From an uncultured Cellvibrio sp. (GTDB lineage Bacteria > Pseudomonadota > Gammaproteobacteria > Pseudomonadales > Cellvibrionaceae), in NCBI GenBank assembly GCA_946481095.1, contig CAMLML010000008.1, positions 12,381 to 76,380 of the forward strand: a stretch of DNA of 64,000 nt, written 5' to 3'. The position numbers and the translations under genes are program-made. The notes under the pieces were generated by a model. The model made no database searches. It saw nothing but the letters and a program-made list of their open reading frames with translations, and was not told where the DNA came from. This document shows positions 25,237 through 32,809 of the stretch, piece after piece. Position 1 is the first letter of the stretch. Every line of letters begins with the position of its first letter.

Positions 25237-27096
25237 TTAAAACCCAACATCCACTCCCACATAAGCCGCTTGCCCCTGCGTGTTGTAACCGTTCACTTCA
25301 ACATACTCTTTATCCAAAAGATTTTCGATACGTAAAAATCCGGATATGTTTTTGGAAAACTCTGAACGAACTCGCAAATCAACCAACTCATAATCATCCA
25401 AAGGCAAATTACCTAAATCAACACGATCCTGTGTTGTGCGGTAATTAACGCCGATCAACCATTGATCATCCACTTGATAATCGACACCTATATTAGCCAT
25501 CAACCTGGGCTTACGAATGCGTGGATTGCCATTGCTATCTTCAGCTGTGATGCGTGTGATATTGGCATTCAAATTTACTTGATCCAATAATTGCCAACTG
25601 CTCACCCATTCAAAACCTTTTGATTTACTTTCCGGCACTTGTTGCACATAAGTCCAACTGCTGTTGCTATAAGTGATCTGGTCTTCCACTTGTTGATTGA
25701 AATACACCAGTTCCATTTGCAAACGATCATTCCAGAAATACTCAACACCTATATCAAAACCCTCACTGGTTTCCGGTGTTAATTCAACGCCGCCATATTG
25801 TCTGTTGGTTGCATTTTCATACAGGCTCGGCAAACGAAAACCAGTTCCTGATGTGGCTTTTATTTTTAATTCACCAGACATAATGTTTGGAATTATATAA
25901 GCCGCGCTGATGCGATGAGTATCAAAATCACCAAAATCATCCGTTTGGTCTTGCCTTACACCCAGGGTCACGAATAATTGATCAATAAATTTTCCTTGAT
26001 ATTCTGTGTAAACGGCTTGTTGATCACGAGAAATTCCATGCTCTTCAAAATCGTTGGCAGATTCGTCAGTACGATTTTCCAATCCGTACACCAAGGTCAT
26101 CGCATTATTCCATTGCGTATGGCCGGATAACTCCCAACGATCCGTTTCACCTTGATAGTTGTAAAGCGATTTGGTGAGATTTTCGTAAGTATCGCGATAT
26201 ATATTGCTGTGATTGTAAGCCAGTGTTGCTTCACCCAGTGAATATGAATATTTCACCGCAGCGCGGCTGTTGGTCTGATTAAATTGCTCAATACAATTGT
26301 TGGTTGTTGGCCAACCACAACCGTCATATTTTGTGGTGGAATTGGTTGTTCTACCGACAACCTCTGCACGCAAACTCTCCGTCACATTCCAGCCCATACG
26401 CAAATGACTGGTATTATTTTCGTAGCCATCTTTGTCTTGAGTGGCGTCTGATATTTTTGCATTGATACCATCAGTTTTAACGCGCGTACCGCTGACAAAA
26501 ATATCGCCTGATTCAGATGCAGCACCAAGATTACCTTGTGCACGCGAAGTCGCAAATGCGCCTGCTTCATAAGCAAGACCGCCTTTAATACCTTCGTCTA
26601 TAGAATTGGTAGACAATAAAACGACACCGCCCGCATCAGCACCATACATCAAACCCTGGGAGCCACGCAGCACTTCAATACGAGCCAAATCGCTGGACAT
26701 CACGTGTTGTATTGGCGGTGCAGCTTGTGGGCCAGTTACATCCGTAATCTCTATGCCATCAATTTTTACCAACGTGCGAAAACCTTCTTCGCCGCGAATA
26801 CTCAGAGAAGAATTTTTTCCCATACCGCCAGAGTTGGCAATACTGACAGACGGTAAACTGCGCAACAAATCCTGTGCAGTTAAAAAACCCATTTCTTTAA
26901 TTGTTTTTTCATCCAATACTGAAACAGACGTTGCCACTTCACGCAAAGGCATCTCCATATTGGAAGACACTATGATAGTTTCAATTTCATCACTACTCGT
27001 ATCAGATGCATAAAGCTGATTTGAAAAAAAAAGAACGGATAGCAAACCCAATCGAATCGGGAATGAGATTGGGTGAATAAAAGAAAAGCCTGACAT
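25237..27096 (-). CDS. btuB: TonB-dependent cobalamin receptor (BtuB-like)
   Basis: About 619 residues. After the signal peptide (ending NQLYAS), the plug domain is visible: TIIVSSNMEMPLREVATSVS (TonB-box region), LLRSLPSVSIANSGG, LVKIDGIEITD and RIEVLRGSQGLMYGADAGGV. A 22-strand-type barrel follows and ends with the expected aromatic residue (VGVDVGF). Such receptors take up large nutrients with energy from TonB-ExbBD. B12 specificity is supported by the upstream cobalamin riboswitch and the downstream cobO. Start at 27096 has GAGG upstream; the longer in-frame GTG start would lie in the riboswitch leader. Confidence 0.9.
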   Translation of the reverse strand: MSGFSFIHPISFPIRLGLLSVLFFSNQLYASDTSSDEIETIIVSSNMEMPLREVATSVSVLDEKTIKEMGFLTAQDLLRSLPSVSIANSGGMGKNSSLSIRGEEGFRTLVKIDGIEITDVTGPQAAPPIQHVMSSDLARIEVLRGSQGLMYGADAGGVVLLSTNSIDEGIKGGLAYEAGAFATSRAQGNLGAASESGDIFVSGTRVKTDGINAKISDATQDKDGYENNTSHLRMGWNVTESLRAEVVGRTTNSTTKYDGCGWPTTNNCIEQFNQTNSRAAVKYSYSLGEATLAYNHSNIYRDTYENLTKSLYNYQGETDRWELSGHTQWNNAMTLVYGLENRTDESANDFEEHGISRDQQAVYTEYQGKFIDQLFVTLGVRQDQTDDFGDFDTHRISAAYIIPNIMSGELKIKATSGTGFRLPSLYENATNRQYGGVELTPETSEGFDIGVEYFWNDRLQMELVYFNQQVEDQITYSNSSWTYVQQVPESKSKGFEWVSSWQLLDQVNLNANITRITAEDSNGNPRIRKPRLMANIGVDYQVDDQWLIGVNYRTTQDRVDLGNLPLDDYELVDLRVRSEFSKNISGFLRIENLLDKEYVEVNGYNTQGQAAYVGVDVGF

Positions 27097-27101
27097 AAGA
27101 A

Positions 27102-27122
27102 CCTCAGCCAAAAAGGTTGAGG
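27102..27122 (-). promoter_or_regulatory. btuB: Hairpin sequestering the btuB Shine-Dalgarno
   Basis: On the minus strand CCCTCAACC and GGCTGAGGT flank a five-T loop. The stem contains the GAGG ribosome binding site of btuB, six bases before its ATG. This is the layout expected for translational control by a riboswitch expression platform. Confidence 0.6.
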
Positions 27123-27231
27123 GAGGGGAAGCGGAAAAAATGCAAACCATAGCTCGAATATTTTCCACCTATGAAGCCCTCCGCAACATAGTGAACATAA
27201 TGAATCGATTATCAGAAATCGTTTCGCGATT

Positions 27232-27376
27232 GAGGCTGGTATCGGACTTATGTTGTGCATATTGAAAACAATATATGAAACAACATTTACCGTTGCGGGG
27301 GCAGTGTTGGAATTGCAATGTAACTTGCGCACCAACTTCCCATTTAATCTGACCCGTTTGAAACGTCAGACACCTC
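27232..27376 (-). ncRNA. Cobalamin (B12) riboswitch
   Basis: Conserved cobalamin-aptamer elements occur in order on the minus strand: a GAGGTGTCTGAC outer stem, ATGGGAAGTTGGTG, the strongly conserved CACTGCCCCCGCAACGGTAA (27306-27287) and the B12 box AGTCCGATACCAGCCTC closing the outer stem (27248-27232). It precedes the BtuB-like gene by about 135 bases and should repress receptor synthesis, and possibly cobO, when adenosylcobalamin is plentiful. Confidence 0.95.
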
Positions 27377-27468
27377 GGGCGCGCAAGTTAAGTTGTCATG
27401 ATTCTGGCGTCAAGCAGAATTTTCATTTTATTGACAAATGATAGATTCCGGCTGACGCCTGATCTTCT

Positions 27469-29991
27469 TCACAAACAGGATTCATCCAATTGATCAGCGG
27501 CTGTAGCAGGTACTTGCCTGAAAGCAGCAATAGGATTTTTCAGGTTACCGGAAAATTGCAAACTTTGAGCCTGATCCATCAGATCACTGATCATTTGCAG
27601 ATTGTTGACCAATTGCAAACGGTTAAGGCATGAGTGAGCGAATTCATCGCAAAAGAAATCGTATCGCGCAAACTTTTCATTTAACTCAGGATGCTGAAGC
27701 TGATACTCATGGAAACACCCGGCAACCAATTTCCAGAAGGCTTGCTCTGAAAATCCGAGATGTTCATCAAGAAGAGGAGCAAGGTAACGAAAAAAACCGT
27801 CAAACACATCGATAAAAATAGACAATACTTTCATCTGTTCCGGCACATCGACTTGTACCCTGTCCACCAAATCAGGCAATTGGATATCCATATTCATAAT
27901 TGCGATTTCTTCTGCTATATCTTTCATGATGGCGCGCACGGGCGTGTGATTATGCATAACCAGAATAATATTTTCTCCATGTGGCATAAACACCAGGTCA
28001 TGCTTATAAAAACAATGAATTAAAGGTGTTAAATAGGCCGCAAGATAAGACTTGACCCAGGCTGAAACTGTTTTACCCGATGATTGCACCAGATGTTTAA
28101 TTAAAGCATCACCATCTGCGTCCAAATATAAAAGTGCTGCCATGGTCATCAGGCGTTCATTTTGTTTTAATAATTTTATCGGACTTTCACGCCATAAACA
28201 GGCCAGCATTTTTCGGTAGGCAGTATCGCGAGAAGGAATCTGATCATACAAACTATTGCTATACCCAATTGATGCTATTTCACGCAACATATAAAAACCG
28301 TTTTGCTGCAAATATTTATCCTGCGCCAAACAATTGCCTACCCATTCATTAATTGCCGGGGTACCACTCATATAGTAGGGCGATAGCCCACGCATAAATC
28401 CCATATTTAAAATAGACAAAGACATTTTGACGTAATTTTTTTCGGGGCATGAACGATTAAACAAAGTGCGAATGGATTGCTGGGCTTGATAATCATCTTC
28501 AGAGAAGCCAAGACAAATTATTTTATGCTGCGCAATATCCGCTGAAAAAACAGATGAAATTTTATTAAACCACTGCCATGGGTGAACCGGCATAAAATAA
28601 TATTCTTCCTGATTTAACGACAGCCGGGCAATTTTTTTATTGAACTCATCAACAATTTTTTCACCCAGTTCTTGCACCATTAAACTTTTATAATCCAGTG
28701 TAGAGGCACAGGCAAAATGTGCTTTGGAATGATGAACCGCAACCCATACAGGTTTAAATAACTGCCCGACTTCCGGTGTATATTGCCGATAGTCTTTTGC
28801 ATCAAAGCCTACACGCCCATTGTTCGCCACAAAAGCCGGATGCCCTTCCAACATAGCAGATTCTATAGTTTGGAAATCTGCATCCAGTAATTCACGGGCC
28901 TCCACACCCAAACGTGTTCTTTTATAAGCACTGGAATTGAGAGTATTACTAATTTCTTCCAGATAAACCGGTAATTTATCGGTTGCTATTGATAATTGCT
29001 TATGGAATTCAACAATAAATTGCTGCGCATTTAATGGTACTAATTGACCATTTTGAAACTTGCTGATGGATTCAGCCTGTACTGACCAATGGTTTAATGC
29101 CATTACACGTGCATCAAATTCATAACGAATCACATGATTTTTATGGCTGTTTTCCTGCGCTATAACCTCCAGATAATATTGGTGATAAAGATCACCCTCC
29201 GTAATCAGTTCCGGAATAATCAAACATTCGTGAGCGAATTCACTAATCGCTTTACAAATTAACAATCGATTAACTTCCGCCCATAACCTGGGCTGCAAAT
29301 GTGAGGTTGCAAGAAAAGGTTGATGATCAATATCGACAGATGAAACTAGGGAATGGCTCATAATAAAATTACTCTGTTTGTGAATCGATAAAAAAAATTC
29401 CGCATCGACGGTTGCCAGCAACGCAGTTTTATGAGGGAAGAAAATCTTTTGATGATTGCAGAATCCTGCACGTTGATTCAGCCTGTGTATTTTGTTATTG
29501 CGGGCATCGGGCTCCACCACTATGCGTTTTACTCCCGGCAATTGGCAGATGAAATTCATTACCGTATAAAAAACTGTCCATGAAAAGTGATTCAATGGTT
29601 GGTTGGCCGGTGCCAGCAAAATATGCATGCCAATATCGCCATGCCGATGCGGATAAAATTGTGCAACCAGATCTGAAGCCGGATCATAAAGCTCAATTAA
29701 AAAACATAAGTCGCTCTGATAAAAACCTGCATATACAGCCTGTTCCTCGCAAAGTTTTTGATAGCAGTTCCTGACTTGTTCAAGAGTAAAACCTTGCATC
29801 CCCCAATAAACAGCGTATTCGCGATTAACCCAATCATGTACTGCATTAATATCGCGATCCAACATAAAAGGTTTAATCGAAAACTCACCAACAGTGAATA
29901 TTTCAGTATCCATATAATGACACGTATATTCTGCATCGCCTTGCGGGAACCCTGGGCGTTTATCTTGATGAAGGGTATTTATTTGGTTCAT
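27469..29991 (-). CDS. GNAT acyltransferase-NIS siderophore synthetase fusion (AlcB-AlcC/BibC-like)
   Basis: 840 residues. The N-terminal part (about 30-195) is an AlcB/IucB-like acyl-CoA transferase (FMLDRDINAVHDWVNREYAV; GDIGMHILLAP; VVEPDARNNKIHRLNQRAGF). The C-terminal part (about 220-810) is an IucA/IucC NIS synthetase (EGHPAFVANNGRVGFDAKDY; MPVHPWQWFNKI; CHEY-like FKHDLVFMPHGENIILVMHN). Together they should succinylate an N-hydroxydiamine and then join and macrocyclise it, as described for bisucaberin, putrebactin, alcaligin and desferrioxamine-type siderophores. BibC of Aliivibrio has the same fused layout. AAGGAG precedes the ATG. It is the third gene of the operon, 12 bp after the exporter. 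Confidence 0.9.
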   Translation of the reverse strand: MNQINTLHQDKRPGFPQGDAEYTCHYMDTEIFTVGEFSIKPFMLDRDINAVHDWVNREYAVYWGMQGFTLEQVRNCYQKLCEEQAVYAGFYQSDLCFLIELYDPASDLVAQFYPHRHGDIGMHILLAPANQPLNHFSWTVFYTVMNFICQLPGVKRIVVEPDARNNKIHRLNQRAGFCNHQKIFFPHKTALLATVDAEFFLSIHKQSNFIMSHSLVSSVDIDHQPFLATSHLQPRLWAEVNRLLICKAISEFAHECLIIPELITEGDLYHQYYLEVIAQENSHKNHVIRYEFDARVMALNHWSVQAESISKFQNGQLVPLNAQQFIVEFHKQLSIATDKLPVYLEEISNTLNSSAYKRTRLGVEARELLDADFQTIESAMLEGHPAFVANNGRVGFDAKDYRQYTPEVGQLFKPVWVAVHHSKAHFACASTLDYKSLMVQELGEKIVDEFNKKIARLSLNQEEYYFMPVHPWQWFNKISSVFSADIAQHKIICLGFSEDDYQAQQSIRTLFNRSCPEKNYVKMSLSILNMGFMRGLSPYYMSGTPAINEWVGNCLAQDKYLQQNGFYMLREIASIGYSNSLYDQIPSRDTAYRKMLACLWRESPIKLLKQNERLMTMAALLYLDADGDALIKHLVQSSGKTVSAWVKSYLAAYLTPLIHCFYKHDLVFMPHGENIILVMHNHTPVRAIMKDIAEEIAIMNMDIQLPDLVDRVQVDVPEQMKVLSIFIDVFDGFFRYLAPLLDEHLGFSEQAFWKLVAGCFHEYQLQHPELNEKFARYDFFCDEFAHSCLNRLQLVNNLQMISDLMDQAQSLQFSGNLKNPIAAFRQVPATAADQLDESCL

Positions 29992-30003
29992 ATTATCTAC
30001 TCC

Positions 30004-31224
30004 TTAACTTTGCGAAGGCCCAACGTCTATCGTGATGGGTGAATCGCTTTCAGATAAATTATTTTCAGGCAAAATTATCCTGATCATCATCAAACAAATC
30101 AAAAAAGCAATTGCCGCAACAATAAAAGGCCAATACCATTGTTGAGCACTGACTAACAGTCCTGCAGAATAAAATGCCGCTATAGCACCTATGTTTTGAA
30201 AAATATAAATACTACTGAATGCACTGCCATAATCTTCCGGTTTGCTCACCTGAAAAACTACCAAATCCAAACGCACCACAGAGTAGTACAAGCAAATCCC
30301 CAGCAACACACGCCCAATGATAATACTCATTTCGTCTGCACGGGTTTGAATTAACCAACCCGTAATACCCACGGCCAAAATCGGTATCAGGCTCTGTAAA
30401 TTTTTGATCCAGTTAAATGAGCGGGCTTTTATTCGCCACAAAATAATCAAAGCGACCAAACCCGGTATTGCATATACTATTCCGGCAATTGCCGCATGTT
30501 TTAACGCTGAAAAACTCAACCAATAACTGACAAAAAATGGACTGGCCACACTTGCACCAAAATAGAAAATGGCCATTAAAAAACCTATCTTTAACAAAAA
30601 ATACGCAGGAACTGTTTGATTATTAGAAGCTGCCAGCGTATCGATTGTGGCAATCGGATAAAATTTTATAAAAATAATTACACATAAAATAAACTGGATA
30701 AAATCTGCCAAAGCAATAGACCAATAAATGGTGTTGGCGTCCTGATGAGATAACAAAAATCCACCAATCAATGCTCCCAGAATAAAACCCAAATGTACTA
30801 TGACCGATAAAATGCCGATTGTTTTTTCCTGACTGACAGGGGTATCCAGTCGCATAATCAGTGGATATATCAATAAGTAACTGGCTTTACAGGCAAACAT
30901 CAATAAAGACAAAATCCAAAATGCAATTAATGATGTTGTATAAACACACAATATCGCCAAAGCCGTAGCGCACAATTGGCCGATAAGCAGCAATGGGATC
31001 TCGTTAATTTTTTTTGAAGCCTTAACCCATAAAGGGAATGTCAGCATAACCACCACACAAAATGCTGACATATAAATACCGACTATTGTTGAATCTACAA
31101 TGGCAAAACGTTCCTCGAAAAACAGTGGATAAAATGGCATCAGTACCGCATCACTGATCACAGCCAAAGCTGTCATCAATATCAATAGTATTCTTGCATC
31201 AATTTTATTGAGTAAATTTTTCAT
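30004..31224 (-). CDS. MFS transporter, probable siderophore exporter
   Basis: 406 residues with about 12 membrane helices and a major-facilitator layout (MTALAVISDAVLMPFYPLFF in helix 1; PLIMRLDTPVSQEKTIGILS in the middle of the N-half). It overlaps the hydroxylase gene by 4 bp and lies 12 bp before the synthetase gene, so it is part of the siderophore operon. Export of the finished hydroxamate siderophore is the most likely role; uptake of ferric siderophore across the inner membrane is the alternative. Confidence 0.8.
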   Translation of the reverse strand: MKNLLNKIDARILLILMTALAVISDAVLMPFYPLFFEERFAIVDSTIVGIYMSAFCVVVMLTFPLWVKASKKINEIPLLLIGQLCATALAILCVYTTSLIAFWILSLLMFACKASYLLIYPLIMRLDTPVSQEKTIGILSVIVHLGFILGALIGGFLLSHQDANTIYWSIALADFIQFILCVIIFIKFYPIATIDTLAASNNQTVPAYFLLKIGFLMAIFYFGASVASPFFVSYWLSFSALKHAAIAGIVYAIPGLVALIILWRIKARSFNWIKNLQSLIPILAVGITGWLIQTRADEMSIIIGRVLLGICLYYSVVRLDLVVFQVSKPEDYGSAFSSIYIFQNIGAIAAFYSAGLLVSAQQWYWPFIVAAIAFLICLMMIRIILPENNLSESDSPITIDVGPSQS

Positions 31225-32615
31225 GAAACCTTATAAACTCCTATTTCTTGTTGTTGCAAATCAGGTGCAAAAAAATCCTGAAAAGCGGTTCTTGATTCTG
31301 TTTTGTATACCACTCTTCCAGCCAGTTGATTGGCAATAATTGAATTCCGATAAGCCGCCATACTTAAGTCCGGCGTCACAAAGCCGTGTGTTTCCAAACC
31401 AATATTTTGCGCAAAAATACTATTGCCCGATAAATCAACCGAATAATTGGCTTCAGGCTTTGGCATTGTTTTTTCATCCCAACGGATTAATGATTTTATA
31501 GGTGATAAAAAAGCCGGTGTTTTATAGCCATAGCCCGTTGCAAAAATAACCGCATCAGCCTGCAACGAAAATTTTTTATTTTGTTCATGCTGAATAAAAT
31601 TAAAGTCGGCTGACATGTTGGATACATGCATTTTTGCCGATAGAAGTTCGGAATTGGCAAGCAGCTTTAGCGGAATTTTTTCTTTCAATGACTGTTCGTA
31701 AAGCGAATCAAAAATGCTATCCAACAAATCCCGATTAATGCCCTTATACAAATGAGCCTGCTGTTGCAGCCTGGATTTACGTGTTGCCGGCGGCAGGGAT
31801 AAAAAATACCGCAAATAATCCGGAGTGCTGTACTCCAGAGTCAATTTGTTATATTCAAGAGGAAAAAATTCAGGAGATCGTGTTATCCAATGTAATTGAA
31901 ATCCATGATCTGGTCGCTTCTGCAGCAAATCAAAAAATATTTCTGCTGCGCTTTGCCCACCACCGATTAGAAGTATATTTTTCTTACGAAAAATAATTTC
32001 CCGTTGGTATTTATAATCCCCTGAATGACAGGCAATAGACTCTACTGAAGAAAAAGCATCGGGTATTATCGGTGATGTTCCCGTACCCAGAATAATTTTT
32101 TTGGTGCGATATATTGTCCGCGATTTTGATTTTTCATTTTGAATCAATACACGAAATATTTTATGTTCCTGATCAAAATGAATTTGTTGAACACTGCTGG
32201 CAAACTGTAAATTGGTTAATTGTCTGGCGACCCATCGGCAATAAGCATTGTATTCTTCACGCAAGAGGAACAGATTCTCACGAATACAAAATGAATACAG
32301 ATGACCGTTTTGTTTGGCGTAATTGAGGAAACTATAAGCGCTGGTAGGGTCGGCCATAGTTACCAGATCTGCCATAAAAGGCGTTTGCAAACGGGTTCCA
32401 GGCAGCATCAGTCCAGGATGCCAATTAAATTCTGCACGGGAATCCACAAACATTCCGTTCAAATCCTTAACAGGGGCCAACAACGCTGCCAACCCCAAAT
32501 TAAACGGTCCTATACCAATGCCTAAATAATCCAGAACTCTGGTATCACCGGCTGGTTGCAGCTCATTGGTCGTTAATTTCGTGACCCGTTTCAACACAGA
32601 CAGAGGATCGGACAT
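31221..32615 (-). CDS. Lysine/ornithine/diamine N-hydroxylase (IucD/AlcA family)
   Basis: About 464 residues. The FAD-binding motif GIGIGPFNLGLAALLAP, the substrate region LPGTRLQTPFMADLVTMADP, the NADPH site LLIGGGQSAAEIFFDLL and the ATGYGYKTP motif define class B flavin N-hydroxylases of siderophore pathways. It should hydroxylate the terminal amine of cadaverine, putrescine or lysine/ornithine before acylation by the fused synthetase. No decarboxylase gene is adjacent, so the diamine source must be elsewhere. ATG at 32615 with AGGTGAG upstream was chosen over a GTG 18 bases earlier. First gene of the Fur-box operon. Confidence 0.92.
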   Translation of the reverse strand: MSDPLSVLKRVTKLTTNELQPAGDTRVLDYLGIGIGPFNLGLAALLAPVKDLNGMFVDSRAEFNWHPGLMLPGTRLQTPFMADLVTMADPTSAYSFLNYAKQNGHLYSFCIRENLFLLREEYNAYCRWVARQLTNLQFASSVQQIHFDQEHKIFRVLIQNEKSKSRTIYRTKKIILGTGTSPIIPDAFSSVESIACHSGDYKYQREIIFRKKNILLIGGGQSAAEIFFDLLQKRPDHGFQLHWITRSPEFFPLEYNKLTLEYSTPDYLRYFLSLPPATRKSRLQQQAHLYKGINRDLLDSIFDSLYEQSLKEKIPLKLLANSELLSAKMHVSNMSADFNFIQHEQNKKFSLQADAVIFATGYGYKTPAFLSPIKSLIRWDEKTMPKPEANYSVDLSGNSIFAQNIGLETHGFVTPDLSMAAYRNSIIANQLAGRVVYKTESRTAFQDFFAPDLQQQEIGVYKVS

Positions 32616-32648
32616 ACGCTCACCTATAAACACGATACAATTACAATT

Positions 32649-32667
32649 ATTAATGATAATTATTCGT
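32649..32667. promoter_or_regulatory. Probable Fur box of the siderophore operon
   Basis: ATTAATGATAATTATTCGT matches about 13 of 19 positions of the Fur consensus GATAATGATAATCATTATC, including the central ATGATAAT. It lies about 35 bases upstream of the hydroxylase ATG, a normal place for iron-dependent repression. Confidence 0.7.
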
Positions 32668-32772
32668 ATTTACAAGCCAATTAAGGCGACAATTTTATTT
32701 CTGCAGGCAATACACGTGAAATCAGGAGGGAACAATTAAGGATAAAAGTGAAGTAGGGAAAGAAAAAACGCA

Positions 32773-32796
32773 TAGCCAGCCGCAATCGACTGGCTA
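32773..32796 (-). terminator. Terminator of the ThuA-dehydrogenase gene
   Basis: Inverted repeat TAGCCAG, 10 nt loop, CTGGCTA, followed on the minus strand by TGCG and a run of six T. It lies 14 bases after the stop codon of the gene upstream. Confidence 0.7.
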
Positions 32797-32809
32797 AAAA
32801 AACAACAGA

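Noticed and set aside
27097..27168. In-frame 24-codon N-terminal extension of btuB from a GTG
   Set aside because: It lies in the riboswitch leader, has no signal-peptide logic, and the downstream ATG has its own ribosome site and a proper signal peptide.
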